The position numbers and the translations under genes are program-made. Positions 1 to 8,794 of a stretch of DNA of 64,000 bases are shown here, piece by piece. A model generated the notes under the pieces. That model worked only from the letters and a program-made list of their open reading frames with translations. It ran no database searches and was not told where the DNA came from. Positions within the stretch are counted from its first letter, which is position 1. Each line of letters begins with the position of its first letter. Source of the DNA: RGIG3701 sp031553595 (GTDB lineage: Bacteria; Planctomycetota; Planctomycetia; Pirellulales; Thermoguttaceae); contig JAVBLI010000005.1 in the NCBI GenBank assembly GCA_031553595.1, positions 62,001 through 126,000 on the forward strand, in the 5' to 3' direction.

Positions 1-1464
1 AACCACCAGCGAAAGCGTTACCGACGCGCAAATCGCCAGCGCCAGATCATAAAACAGCTGCCCGGCCTCCTCCCGAATCGTCAGCACCGGGGCGAACACC
101 GCGACCGTCGTCAGGGTGGAGGAAAGCACCGCGCCCCACACTTCTTTCGTGCCGTTATAAGACGCCCGGAGGATGGACTCGCCCATGGCCAGGTGACGGT
201 CGATGTTTTCCAGCACGACGATCGCGTTATCCACGACCATGCCCACCGCGAAACTCAGCCCGGCCAGCGAAATGACGTTCAGATTCCGCCCGGCCAGCCA
301 CATCACGACGAATGTGCCGATGACGGAGATGGGGATGGCCAGCGCGATGATGATCGTCGGCCGCGGACTGCGCAGAAACAGCAGCAGACAGAGAATCGCC
401 AGCAGCCCGCCGGTTTTCAGGTTATCCGTCACCAGCGAAATGGCGTTACGGATGTACCCGGAATCCTCGTACGAGATGTGCATTTTCAGGCCGTACCGGT
501 CATTTTTATACTGCTTCAGCAGACCGCCGGAGCCGTTCAGTTCTTCCACTCGCTTCTTCACTTCATCCACGATTCGCAGTACGTTCGCGCCCGTCTCTCG
601 CTTCACGAAGACGGACATGCTCGTGGTGCCTCGGCTCTGGTTGAAGTACGTCATCTTCTCCAGCACCAGCTCGACCTTCGCCACGTCCTTGACGCGGATG
701 GGCACGCCGTTCTGGTCGCGCTTGATGACGGTTTCCTTCAGCGGCTCCAGCGAGCGGTACTGGCCGAGGATACGGAAACGCGTGTCGAGCCGGCCGCCGG
801 TCATGTCTCCCGCCGACTCGTTCACGTTATCCGACCGCAGCGCGTTACGCAGCTCCACGGGCGAAATTTCCCGCTGCGCGAGCTTATACGGATCGAAACG
901 CACCTCCACCTGATGCACCCGCCCGCCCCGCAAATCCACCTCCGCCACACCTTCGATGCGCTCCAGTGGCGGCTTCACATAACGGTCCGCGAAATCGTAA
1001 AATTCCGCCACCTGAAACGTTGGATCCGACGACTGCAAAAGCATGTACACCACGGCCTCATCACTGGCCGAGTCCTGCATGCGGATGACCGGGCGATCCA
1101 CGTTTTCCGGGTAACTGGGCACCTCGTTCAACTGGTTCGACACATCCTGGATGGCCCGCGATTTATCCGTTCCGACGTTAAATTCCAGATTGATGAAGCC
1201 ACGCCCCAGCCGCGCGGTGGACGTCATTTTCCACAGCCCCTGGAGCGATTTCAGCTTTTCTTCCTGCTCCAGAATGATGGATTCCTCGATTTCCTCCGGA
1301 CTTCGGCCACTCCAACTCGTGGAGACCGTGATCAGCGGGCGGTCGACATCTGGCGTCAACTGAATCGGAATCTGATCCAGCGCAATCACGCCGAAAAGCA
1401 GGGTCAGGATTACCCCCACGACGACTTTCGCGGGGTTTTGGATGGAAAATTTAATGAAATCCAT
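1..1464 (-). CDS. RND-family efflux transporter permease (N-terminal part, cut by window edge)
   Basis: This is the N-terminal ~488 residues of a resistance-nodulation-division inner-membrane pump, which exports drugs or other compounds by proton antiport. The protein begins MDFIKFSIQNPAKVVVGVIL, the usual cytoplasmic start plus TM1, followed by the porter-domain text QIPIQLTPDVDRP and SWSGRSPEEIEE. Near the window start it carries VVVDNAIVVLENIDRH, the TM4 segment whose Asp takes part in proton relay, then TM5/6-like sequence. The family is usually ~1,020-1,050 residues, so about half lies outside the window. HAE1-type (AcrB-like) rather than metal (CzcA) is my reading, without proof. The usual membrane-fusion partner is not visible. 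The ATG at 1464 is chosen because it fits the family N-terminus. The long plus-strand ORFs here are shadows. Confidence 0.9.
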   Translation of the reverse strand, partial: MDFIKFSIQNPAKVVVGVILTLLFGVIALDQIPIQLTPDVDRPLITVSTSWSGRSPEEIEESIILEQEEKLKSLQGLWKMTSTARLGRGFINLEFNVGTDKSRAIQDVSNQLNEVPSYPENVDRPVIRMQDSASDEAVVYMLLQSSDPTFQVAEFYDFADRYVKPPLERIEGVAEVDLRGGRVHQVEVRFDPYKLAQREISPVELRNALRSDNVNESAGDMTGGRLDTRFRILGQYRSLEPLKETVIKRDQNGVPIRVKDVAKVELVLEKMTYFNQSRGTTSMSVFVKRETGANVLRIVDEVKKRVEELNGSGGLLKQYKNDRYGLKMHISYEDSGYIRNAISLVTDNLKTGGLLAILCLLLFLRSPRPTIIIALAIPISVIGTFVVMWLAGRNLNVISLAGLSFAVGMVVDNAIVVLENIDRHLAMGESILRASYNGTKEVWGAVLSSTLTTVAVFAPVLTIREEAGQLFYDLALAICASVTLSLVV

Positions 1465-1499
1465 AAGGCAGGCGGGAATTGGAGTGTGTGACGCGTTTA

Positions 1500-1676
1500 A
1501 AGCATCTATCAATTTAATTTTTCACAAGAACAGCAGCCGGGAGCGGAGCGTTAGCGCAGAGACCGGATAAAAGTGTGGAAAACCACGGTTATTCTATCCG
1601 GTCTCTGCGCGTCACTGCGTTCCGCTTCGCTCCCGGCTACTGTTCTTGTGACTGCATCAATTTTGGATGTGCTCTA
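1500..1676. repeat. Palindromic element, family A, copy 1
   Basis: Inverted repeat with core arms at 1523-1651 running from cacaagaacagcagccggga to the matching ctactgttcttgtg. The outer flanks also pair loosely: agcatctatcaattt on the left against aattttggatgtgct on the right. The centre holds accggat...atccggt around a 30-40 bp loop. The arms are unequal: the right arm has extra bases near gcgtcactgcgttccgcttc, so the structure has a bulge and the element has an orientation. It lies between the divergent RND and superoxide dismutase genes, so it is not a simple terminator. Confidence 0.9.
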
Positions 1677-1834
1677 GCGTCATAATCGGGGAAAACCCCA
1701 AAGTACATTCGTGTATTTTATCAGAGATTCCGCCCGATGACAAGCCGCGTGCGATTTTTTTGGTGGCGAATCGCTCGTAAAATTACGCGTAAATCGCAAA
1801 ATCCAAAAAATCGCCACAAAATTCCCCCATTCGC

Positions 1835-1863
1835 TTTCTTTTTCAAAATGAATCGGTTATAAT
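1835..1863 (+). promoter_or_regulatory. Candidate promoter for superoxide dismutase
   Basis: A perfect -10 hexamer TATAAT stands at 1858-1863, about 100 bp before the superoxide dismutase start. The -35 region (tttctt, 1835-1840) matches the consensus poorly, so this may depend on an activator or be a chance match in AT-rich DNA. Confidence 0.4.
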
Positions 1864-1961
1864 GAAAGAATCACCCGCCCGGCCTGCTGCCGACGCAGCG
1901 TAAAACAGCCGTGTGGCGGGAGGACGTTTTGTCGTATTTTTTTCACACGGAGGAACATTCC

Positions 1962-2672
1962 ATGAAACGCCGTGATTTTTTACGCACCGCCGGGGCGATG
2001 GCTGCCCTGACGGCCGCCGGTAATTTAACTCTGAAAGGAGCCGAAGCCATGACAGACACATGCAAGATGCCCGATTTGTGCAAGATCGCCCAGATTCCGC
2101 TGCCGTACGGCAAGGGAGACCTCGCGCCGCTGTTCACCGAAACGCAGATGACGTTTCATTATGAAAAACACCACGCGGCGTACCTGGCCAACCTGATGAA
2201 GCTCATCGCCGACAAGCCGGAAGAGAAACTGACGCTCCCGGAGCTGATCATCCAGGCACGTGCCGCGGGGGGCGGGCTGTTTAATAATGCCGCGCAGCTG
2301 TGGAACCACAATTTCTTCTGGTGTTCCATGTGCCCGAAAGGCGGCGGCCAGCCGGAAGGCGCCCTGCTGGAGGCGATCATCCGCGATTTCGGCAGTTTCG
2401 ACGATTTCATCACGAAGTTCTGCGCCGCCAGTGTCGCGCAGTTCGGTAGCGGCTGGGGCTGGCTCGTGAAATGCGAGAAAACCGGCAAACTGTCCATCGT
2501 CACGACCTCGAACGCCGAGTGTCCGCTGGGCACGGGCCAGATTCCGCTCTTGACGGCCGACGTCTGGGAGCACGCGTACTATCTGGATTACCAGAATCGC
2601 CGCCCCGACTTCCTGAAAACCTTCTTCGAAAAGGCCAACTGGAAATTCGCGGCCGCGAGATTTGAGGGATGA
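1962..2672 (+). CDS. sodB: Fe-type superoxide dismutase with Tat signal peptide
   Basis: Converts superoxide to oxygen and hydrogen peroxide. The ATG at 1962 follows acggagga (spacing ~8) and gives a 236-residue protein; an upstream GTG at 1911 lacks this support. Residues 1-29 form a twin-arginine signal (KRRDFLRTAG, a hydrophobic Ala-rich stretch, end near KGAEA), so the folded metalloenzyme is probably exported. Metal ligands typical of Fe/Mn SOD are present: His in YEKHHAAY, His in WNHNFFW, and Asp and His in DVWEHAYY. AAQLWNHNFFW and GGGQPEG favour iron over manganese by family pattern. Fe-SODs are usually cytoplasmic, so the Tat leader is a little unusual. A family-A palindrome follows the stop. 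Confidence 0.93.
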   Translation: MKRRDFLRTAGAMAALTAAGNLTLKGAEAMTDTCKMPDLCKIAQIPLPYGKGDLAPLFTETQMTFHYEKHHAAYLANLMKLIADKPEEKLTLPELIIQARAAGGGLFNNAAQLWNHNFFWCSMCPKGGGQPEGALLEAIIRDFGSFDDFITKFCAASVAQFGSGWGWLVKCEKTGKLSIVTTSNAECPLGTGQIPLLTADVWEHAYYLDYQNRRPDFLKTFFEKANWKFAAARFEG

Positions 2673-2695
2673 TGATTTTTTGATTCGTTTGCATG

Positions 2696-2813
2696 CAAGA
2701 ACAGCAGCCCACAGCGCAGCGTCAGCGAAGAGACGGTATAGAAGTGGGGGAGTAGTCACCCATTCGATCCCGTCTCTGCGCTGACGCTGCGCTGTGGGCT
2801 GCTGTTTCTTGTC
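2696..2813. repeat. Palindromic element, family A, copy 2 (compensated variant)
   Basis: Same architecture as the other family-A copies (caagaacagcagcc ... ggctgctgtttcttg), but the arm reads agcccacagcg where others read agccgggagcg. The opposite arm changed in step to cgctgtgggct instead of cgctcccggct. The core is gacggtat...cgatcccgtc. Such double changes indicate that base pairing between the arms has been kept. It lies between the superoxide dismutase and the STN-repeat gene, both on the plus strand. Confidence 0.9.
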
Positions 2814-2842
2814 CTTCTCCATAATACATTCGCGAGTTCGCC

Positions 2843-5233
2843 ATGAAAACGCTGAAAATTCTCTTAATCCTGGCCTGTCTCTTTACCCTGCCGTCTGTGA
2901 ATGCTGTCTTTGCGCAGGAAGATGAGGCGGAGGAGTCCACGCATTCCGAAATTCTCATGCCGGAAGTTGCCCACGAGGTGCAGGAAGAGCAGGACTCGCT
3001 TTCGCCCGTGGAGAAAAAAATCCGTGAGACGCTGGACGCCTCGACGGCGCTGGATTATGAGCAGGTTCCGCTGGACCAGATTGCAGAAGATCTTTCAAAA
3101 AAATTAGGCTTTCCCGTCCGTCTGGACGCCGAGGCACTGAAAGAAGCGCGCGTCGAGCCGGACATGCCGATTACTTTCCAGGTGCGGGGCATTTTGCTGG
3201 GAAGCGCCCTACGGCTCATGCTCGGCGGGGTGGATCTCGATTTCGCCATCACCGCCGACGCACTGCTTTTCACGTCGCGCCAGTGGGAACCCCCGATTCC
3301 CGAAAACCTCACACCGGAATTCGCCCAAGAGGTGTTTGAAAATCAGAACGCGCTTTCGCCCGAGGAGAAAAAAGTCCTCGCGGCGATGGACGCCCCGACG
3401 GCGCTGGATTATGAAAAGGTTCCGCTGGACCAAGTTACGAAAGACCTCTCCGAAAAGCTCGGCTTCTCCGTCCGTCTGGATACCGCAGCGCTGGAAGAAA
3501 TGGGGCTTGAGCCCGACATGCCGATTTCACTCCGTGTGCGGGACATTTCGCTGCGAAACGCCCTGCGGTGCATGTTCCACGGGACAGGACTGGATTTCGT
3601 CATCACCTCCGAAGTTCTGCTCATCACGTCGGAGGTGCGGGCCGATGATAGGCTCGAAACCCGGGCGTATCCGTGGCGATTTTATGTGTATGAAGGATCG
3701 GCGAATGAGATGGGCTTTTTTATGGAAGGGGATGAAAAACGGCCTTCCGAAGATGAAGCCGCTGCGAAAGAGGAATTCACTTTGCGAATCGAGTCGGATA
3801 CGGTTATCGATTATCTCGTAAACGCCGTTCACAGGGACACATGGGAGGAGAACGGCGGGCAGGGCAGAGTTATCGCAGCGGTGGCGGCGCCGGGGGAGAA
3901 GCTCGAGGACGGAAAGATGGTAAACGGTTTTATCGTCCTGGCGGCCTGCCAGCGTGTGCATGAACAAATTCCGGAAGCGCTCCAGCGATATTATGATCTG
4001 ATGCCGGACGAGTTGACGGACAAGCTGATCGGCCTGCCGATGCCGACGGATGAGGCAAAAGTGGTGGAACTGCTGGCGCCGCGTCGTCTGTTTAAGCCGC
4101 CGGGCGAAGTGCGGCTGGAACGGGCGCTTGACACGATGGTCTCGCTGCACATTCCGCCGGAAGGTTTCACGCTGCGGCAACTGGCAGAGCAGTTGGAGAA
4201 ATCGATCCGCGAAAAGGGCGTGCCGGTGAATGTGCTGGTGGACTGGCACGCGATGGAGAATCGCGGCTACGAGCGGGACGAGAATGAGCCGATTTGCCGT
4301 GACCAGAATTTTTATAACGTTTCGCTGCGCGTACTGATTCGGGAGCTTGTCATTTTTGACACGGACGAAAAACTCGATTTCCTGCTGCTGCACGACAGCC
4401 TCTGGCTCACCACGCACGATAAGGCGTTCGAACACATGTACACACGACTTTATCCCGTCAATTTTCATCTTACGGATTTCGTGGAGGAAGTGGAATGGCT
4501 GACCGAGCTCGGATATCCTGGCACAACCATTAATTACGCGCTAATTTTGGAAAATATCATCATTATGTGCCCAATGGATTTCTGGCGAGAGTGTGGCGGA
4601 CCGGGGCCGGTTGGGACATTTCCATCAGAGTTTGGCATTTCCGTCTGGGAGTGGTACGGCTATCACCGCTGGGTCGAAGAATTCCTGAGCCTCTATAACG
4701 GCTGGGAGATCCCCATGCCGGAGGCGGACAAGCGGCTGGCGGGTGTGCTGGCGGCGAATGTTGCGCTGGAATATAAAGGCAAACCGCTGGCGGAAGTCCT
4801 CCGCGATTTGAGTGAAAAATTCCGCATCACGCTGCGGTCGGATTCGTGGTATCTGCGCGACAATGACATGGATGTGGAAACGCTGCACGTCACGCTCTCG
4901 GCCAAGGACATCCCGCTGCAAGAAGCGCTGCGGCAGATACTCGCGCCGCACGGCCTGGAAGCCGCGGTCTACCCCGGCGGCCTGCTGAAAATCCAGTCCA
5001 AAATTGAAGATTGGCATCCGAAAGTGCTGCGGTTTTATCCCTGGGACTTCAGCGTCCACAACCCCGACGCCGTCGCCGCGGCACTGGATAAAATCGACCC
5101 CAGGCCGGAAGATGAGGCAAGCGATGTTCTCTCCGTCGGCTTCCTCTCCGACAACATCGTCGCGCTGGCGAAAGAAAATATCCAGCAGCGCGTCCGCGAA
5201 ATACTCGATACGATCGTGAAGGAGTCGCAATAA
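2843..5233 (+). CDS. Secreted protein with four STN/secretin-N-like modules
   Basis: A 796-residue protein with a Sec signal peptide (MKTLKILLILACLFTLPSVNA, cleavage near VFAQ). The body repeats a module of the form ALDYE.VPLDQI..DLSKKLGF.VRLD, then PI.F.VR.I.L..ALR..L and a C-terminal strand, at roughly residues 60-137 and 178-255. More distant copies lie at ~425-510 and ~635-720 (VALEYKGKPLAEVLRDLSEKF). This pattern matches the STN (secretin/TonB short N-terminal) fold common in planctomycete secreted proteins; no secretin pore or TonB barrel follows. The first two modules are very alike at DNA level (offset 354 bp, 118 codons), which points to recent duplication. Function is unknown; periplasmic or surface binding is a guess. 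It ends just before a convergent palindrome shared with trpS. Confidence 0.8.
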   Translation: MKTLKILLILACLFTLPSVNAVFAQEDEAEESTHSEILMPEVAHEVQEEQDSLSPVEKKIRETLDASTALDYEQVPLDQIAEDLSKKLGFPVRLDAEALKEARVEPDMPITFQVRGILLGSALRLMLGGVDLDFAITADALLFTSRQWEPPIPENLTPEFAQEVFENQNALSPEEKKVLAAMDAPTALDYEKVPLDQVTKDLSEKLGFSVRLDTAALEEMGLEPDMPISLRVRDISLRNALRCMFHGTGLDFVITSEVLLITSEVRADDRLETRAYPWRFYVYEGSANEMGFFMEGDEKRPSEDEAAAKEEFTLRIESDTVIDYLVNAVHRDTWEENGGQGRVIAAVAAPGEKLEDGKMVNGFIVLAACQRVHEQIPEALQRYYDLMPDELTDKLIGLPMPTDEAKVVELLAPRRLFKPPGEVRLERALDTMVSLHIPPEGFTLRQLAEQLEKSIREKGVPVNVLVDWHAMENRGYERDENEPICRDQNFYNVSLRVLIRELVIFDTDEKLDFLLLHDSLWLTTHDKAFEHMYTRLYPVNFHLTDFVEEVEWLTELGYPGTTINYALILENIIIMCPMDFWRECGGPGPVGTFPSEFGISVWEWYGYHRWVEEFLSLYNGWEIPMPEADKRLAGVLAANVALEYKGKPLAEVLRDLSEKFRITLRSDSWYLRDNDMDVETLHVTLSAKDIPLQEALRQILAPHGLEAAVYPGGLLKIQSKIEDWHPKVLRFYPWDFSVHNPDAVAAALDKIDPRPEDEASDVLSVGFLSDNIVALAKENIQQRVREILDTIVKESQ

Positions 5234-5238
5234 TATTT

Positions 5239-5399
5239 ATTAGCCCCAAGCGTAAGCGCGGGGCACTGTACGGCATGAATATATTCTTGCAGTTGGTGTT
5301 CAAAACGACTGAAAACAACAGTTTCTGGATTTGTCGATATGCCACCTGCAAGAAAAATTCCTACCACATAATGCTCCTCGCTAACGCTCGGGGCTAGTA
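5239..5399. repeat. Palindromic element, family B (agcccc-gagcgttagcg type)
   Basis: Outer arms tagccccaagcgtaagcg (left) and cgctaacgctcggggcta (right) pair, and an inner pair (cttgcagttgg / ccacctgcaag) makes it a nested palindrome of about 160 bp. The motif agccccgagcgttagcgagg is, from memory, a frequent intergenic repeat in Planctomycetes. It separates the convergent STN-repeat gene and trpS and could act as a bidirectional terminator. Confidence 0.85.
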
Positions 5400-5412
5400 A
5401 AAGCGTCTGGGT

Positions 5413-6384
5413 TTATTTCGCCTTTATGCCGCAATTTTCCTGGGCCCGGCGAAGCACTTCGGCCGCTTTTTTTCTTGCACGCGCAGCGCCTTCCGCGAGA
5501 ATCTCGGCCACACGCTTCGGATCCGCGGCGTACATCGCCCGACGATTCCGCGCCTCGGCAAAATACGCTTCACTGGCGTCGACCAGCGCCTTTTTGATTT
5601 CGCCGTAACCGAAACCGCCTCGCTTATAAAGCGCTTCCATTTCCGCCCGCGCCTCCTCCGCCGCGAAGAGTTTGAACAGCAGATACAGCGCGTCCGTCTC
5701 CGGGTCTTTCGCGTCTTCCATCGCCCGCGAATCGGTCACGATCCGCATGATCTTCTTCCGCTGTGGCTTCACCTCCTCGAAAATCGTCAGCGTGTTGTCG
5801 TAACTTTTCGACATCTTCTCGCCGTCCGTGCCGGGCACTTTCGCCGACGCGTCCAGCACCCGCGCCTTGGGCAGCACGAAGGTCTCGCCGTACGTGTAAT
5901 TGAAACTCGACGCGATGTCCCGCGCGATTTCGATGTGCTGCACCTGATCCTCGCCGACGGGCACGACATTCGAATCGTAGAGGATGATGTCGGCCGCCAT
6001 CAGCACGGGGTACGTGAAGAGTCCGACATCCGCCGTCAGCCCACGGGCCTTCTTCTCCTTGTACGCGTGCGCCCGCTCCAAAAGCCCCATGGGCGTCATG
6101 GTCATCAAGAGCCACGTCAGCTCCGACACTTCCGGCACGTCCGACTGCACAAAAAGCGTCGCCCGCTCCGGGTCAAGCCCCAGGCCCAGCAGATCGAGCA
6201 CCGCGTCCATGGTCTGCTCACGCAGCCGCTGGGGGTCTCGCACCGTCGTCAGCGCGTGGAGATTCGCGATGAAATAAAACGCCTTGTCCGCGTCGCCCTG
6301 CAACTCGATGTACTGGCGGATGGCGCCGAAATAATTACCCCAATGAAAACGCCCCGTGGGCTGAATGCCGGATAAAATTCGCAT
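5413..6384 (-). CDS. trpS: Tryptophanyl-tRNA synthetase
   Basis: Charges tRNA-Trp with tryptophan (class I aminoacyl-tRNA synthetase). The protein from the ATG at 6384 is 323 residues, the normal length; an in-frame upstream ATG would add 22 residues unlike the family. It opens MRILSGIQPTGRFHWGNYFG, in which FHWGN is the HIGH-equivalent, and carries GEKMSKSYDN, the KMSKS loop, about two thirds along. The tryptophan-pocket text GEDQVQHIEIARDIA is also present. No Shine-Dalgarno is evident before the chosen start. A degenerate family-A palindrome lies between its 5' end and pyrD. Confidence 0.96.
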   Translation of the reverse strand: MRILSGIQPTGRFHWGNYFGAIRQYIELQGDADKAFYFIANLHALTTVRDPQRLREQTMDAVLDLLGLGLDPERATLFVQSDVPEVSELTWLLMTMTPMGLLERAHAYKEKKARGLTADVGLFTYPVLMAADIILYDSNVVPVGEDQVQHIEIARDIASSFNYTYGETFVLPKARVLDASAKVPGTDGEKMSKSYDNTLTIFEEVKPQRKKIMRIVTDSRAMEDAKDPETDALYLLFKLFAAEEARAEMEALYKRGGFGYGEIKKALVDASEAYFAEARNRRAMYAADPKRVAEILAEGAARARKKAAEVLRRAQENCGIKAK

Positions 6385-6502
6385 GGTAAAGTTAAAAGAA
6401 AAATAAGTAAAAGTTTTTGAAAGGGAGTCTGAGGGAAAACAATTTTTCAAAAATGTTTTCTCTCAGGGAAGTGCGAAACGGCCTGCAATTTGAAGGCGTT
6501 TC

Positions 6503-6596
6503 GCGCAAGAACAACAAAGCGACCGGATAAACCGCGGCGGCGGAAAGGGTGAATCTTTCAGCGATTCATCCCTCGCTCACGCTTCGGGCTGCTGTT
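6503..6596. repeat. Degenerate palindromic element, family A, copy 9
   Basis: Reads gcgcaagaacaacaaagcgaccggataaa at the left and cgctcacgcttcgggctgctgtt at the right, recognisable family-A arm ends and core with much of the arm lost. It starts immediately after the pyrD stop codon and fills the trpS-pyrD gap. Confidence 0.6.
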
Positions 6597-7529
6597 TTAA
6601 ATCTTCACCGTGGCGACTAAATCCGTAACACTGGCGGCGCCAGCAGACACCAGCGCGGCGGGGAGTGCGGCGAGGATTTCCATTGCGGCGGTGGGGCGAT
6701 AAAAGTTGGCGGTGCCGATCTGGACGGCGGTGGCGCCGGCGACGAAAAATTCGAGGCAGTCGTCGACGGTTTCGATGCCGCCGATGCCGATGATGGGCAG
6801 TGTGGGCAGGGCCTGCGACACCTGATACACCATCCGCACGGCGATGGGGCGAATGGCGGGGCCGCTCAAGCCGCCCATGCCGTTTCCGAGTTTCGGCCGC
6901 CGCGTCCGCCAGTCGATGGCCATCCCCAGCACGGTGTTTATCAGCGCGACCGCGTCCGTGCCGCCCTGCTGGGCCGCGTGGGCGATTTCAGTGACATCCC
7001 CGACGTTCGGCGTCAGTTTCGTGATGATCGGCAACTCACCACACGCTTTTCGCACGCCGGCCACCAGCGATTCACACGCCGTGGCGTTCTTGCCAAAATC
7101 CGTGCCATGCGCGACATTCGGGCACGAAACGTTCAGCTCCAGGGCCGCCACACCATCCACGGAGGCCAGCTCCGCCGCCATTTCCGCGTACTCCTCCGCC
7201 GACCGCCCCGCGATGCTCACGATGATCGGCGCCGTGACCGTCCGCAGGTACGGCATCTTCTGGGCCACGAACTCCGCCAGGCCGTCATTATCCAGCCCGA
7301 TGGCATTCAAGAGGCCCGCCGGCGTCTCGCACGTCCGCGGCGGCGCGTTCCCGGTGCGAGGCATTTTCGTAATCGTCTTCGGAACGATTCCGCCCAGAGC
7401 CGCCAAATCGTACTTGCCCTCCGGCGAAAACACCCCCGCCATGTCCCGCGCATACCCGAAGGTCCCCGACGCGACCAGAATCGGATTCGGCAGCCGCAGC
7501 CGGCCGAGCGTAACCGCCAGTGAAGTCAT
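6597..7529 (-). CDS. pyrD: Dihydroorotate dehydrogenase, class 1B-like
   Basis: Oxidises dihydroorotate to orotate in pyrimidine synthesis. The 310-residue protein from the ATG at 7529 starts MTSLAVTLGRLRLPNPILVA; FMN-site text includes SGTFGYA and GIGGIETVDDC. NVSCPNVAHG has a Cys at the catalytic-base position, which marks class 1 cytosolic enzymes; NAIGLDNDG and the general pattern fit class 1B, which normally works with the PyrK electron-transfer subunit. No pyrK is in the window. The start is preceded by only a weak purine stretch (agaaagag). An in-frame upstream ATG would add six residues. Confidence 0.93.
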   Translation of the reverse strand: MTSLAVTLGRLRLPNPILVASGTFGYARDMAGVFSPEGKYDLAALGGIVPKTITKMPRTGNAPPRTCETPAGLLNAIGLDNDGLAEFVAQKMPYLRTVTAPIIVSIAGRSAEEYAEMAAELASVDGVAALELNVSCPNVAHGTDFGKNATACESLVAGVRKACGELPIITKLTPNVGDVTEIAHAAQQGGTDAVALINTVLGMAIDWRTRRPKLGNGMGGLSGPAIRPIAVRMVYQVSQALPTLPIIGIGGIETVDDCLEFFVAGATAVQIGTANFYRPTAAMEILAALPAALVSAGAASVTDLVATVKI

Positions 7530-7685
7530 TTTGTGCTCTTTCTGCAATTTTCAACCCGCGGCCGCCCCGGTCAGAGGCGAAATCCACGAAAAAAGGAAAC
7601 ATGCCATGCCGACACGTTTCCTTATTATATGCGGATTCAGCGGTAATTCAATGAAGGCCGGGAAAAATCCACCTGGCAACGCTAA

Positions 7686-8177
7686 TTAATCACTTTCCCC
7701 CCAGGAGAGTACGAATTTTTCACTCTCCACGACCTGCACGACCGTGCAAAGAATCAGCAGTGGCATGTGCAGAAAATAGAGGAATACATTTTGGGGGCCG
7801 CAATAGACATTCGTAAATGTTTTGCCGATGTATATGTTCGCTATTTCTTGATATTTATCATCATAAATTCCGTGTTCATAGCCCCACTTCGTCACCGCTT
7901 CCCGATCCGTTTTTACCGAATGCGAATTCACGATCCGGACATTATAATGACAACCATTTTGCGGCTCCACGAACGTGGAGATCTGTAAGAAGGTCGCCCT
8001 TTCAAATTCCAGAATGAGCGTCCGGTCATCCCAGTGTATCTGCCGCACCACTTTCCCCTGCAACGGCGAAATGTCAAGCTGAAACTGCGATTTCCGCAGC
8101 GCATGATACTGCTCTCCTCCCATGATCGCACCTTCCGCTGTTTTATGCGTGACACCTGAAAACATGAGGTCTTGCAC
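7686..8177 (-). CDS. Hypothetical protein
   Basis: An open frame of 163 residues that I do not recognise. It has no signal peptide; a hydrophobic patch near the C-terminus (VFLYFLHMPLLILCTVVQVV) could be a membrane segment or a buried strand. The middle is rich in alternating polar/hydrophobic residues (RTLILEFERATFLQISTF), suggesting beta structure. Two starts are possible, GTG at 8177 or ATG four codons later at 8165; neither has a clear ribosome site. It stands alone between pyrD and a 400 bp gap. GC is lower than in the neighbouring enzymes. It may be a lineage-specific gene. Confidence 0.5.
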   Translation of the reverse strand: MQDLMFSGVTHKTAEGAIMGGEQYHALRKSQFQLDISPLQGKVVRQIHWDDRTLILEFERATFLQISTFVEPQNGCHYNVRIVNSHSVKTDREAVTKWGYEHGIYDDKYQEIANIYIGKTFTNVYCGPQNVFLYFLHMPLLILCTVVQVVESEKFVLSWGESD

Positions 8178-8575
8178 GACGGTAAACGTTTTGATTTTTG
8201 AAGTGATGATGAGGCCTCTCTGTGAGTTCCTACCGGTGGCCGAAGCTAACTGTTAACCAATATAACGAAAAAAACGCTTGGCAGGCGTGGATGATTCACA
8301 AAAAAAGGGAAACACGTCCGAAAACGTATTTCCCGAATGAGACTCCGGTTTTTCCAGTGAGTCAATGGAGATTCGCGAGAAATTCGCGCACAGGAGGAGC
8401 AATGCACTGCCTCTCGCGACGGATTTTCAGGCTCACCGAACCAAACCGGAGCGTGTTCGCCGTTTCATGGACAACCTGTCCGGGTTACCCCGCGCAATGA
8501 TGCGCATCCCGACACGCCGCCATGCCCCAGCCGCCTTCGTACCGCACCGCCATGCGACGGCCGGCACGAAAACCA
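8178..8575. other. Intergenic region without a supported gene
   Basis: About 400 bp between the hypothetical protein and the small lipoprotein gene. Overlapping short ORFs here look like noise. The only clear structure is the leftward intrinsic terminator at 8300-8334. Because that terminator sits ~240 bp beyond the lipoprotein stop codon, the lipoprotein transcript probably has a long 3' untranslated part, or a small RNA lies in between. I see no recognisable RNA family. Confidence 0.4.
8300..8334 (-). terminator. Rho-independent terminator (leftward)
   Basis: On the minus strand gggaaatacgt and acgtgtttccc pair (one G-T wobble) around a loop tttcgg and are followed directly by seven T residues. 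It probably ends the transcript of the lipoprotein gene upstream at 8576-8794. Confidence 0.75.
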
Positions 8576-8794
8576 TTATATCATCCCGCCGTGCGTTCTC
8601 CACGGCGTGTTGTGATCCGGCTGATCCAGAAGCCAAACCCGTTCCCAGTCGTCACGAATCAGACGCAGGTTCTCGGACGTGTTCAGCAACTGCTGCGTAC
8701 GACGCGATGTGTCGCCGTCATAAATCGGCAACAAACACCCGGTCGACGGGATAACAAACGTGGAAAGAACGATAACTAAAAGTAGTTTGCGCAT
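8576..8794 (-). CDS. Small lipoprotein of planctomycete type
   Basis: A 72-residue protein with a lipoprotein signal peptide: MRKLLLVIVLSTFVIPSTGC, lipobox STGC, so the mature protein starts at Cys20 and is lipid-anchored. The mature part CLLPIYDGDTSRRTQQLL followed by NLRLIRDDWERVWLLDQPDH resembles short lipoproteins I recall from Planctomycetes; no function is known to me. The ATG is preceded by an excellent ribosome site (aaggaggag). It is transcribed leftward and ends at the terminator near 8300. Confidence 0.75.
   Translation of the reverse strand: MRKLLLVIVLSTFVIPSTGCLLPIYDGDTSRRTQQLLNTSENLRLIRDDWERVWLLDQPDHNTPWRTHGGMI

Noticed and set aside
193..1491. 432-codon plus-strand ORF (and overlapping 236-codon ORF)
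   Set aside because: Shadow of the RND permease on the minus strand; His/Arg/Gln-rich text without any family pattern.
8365..8779. Plus-strand ORFs of 129 and 85 codons
   Set aside because: They overlap the small lipoprotein on the other strand, which has a strong ribosome site and lipobox.
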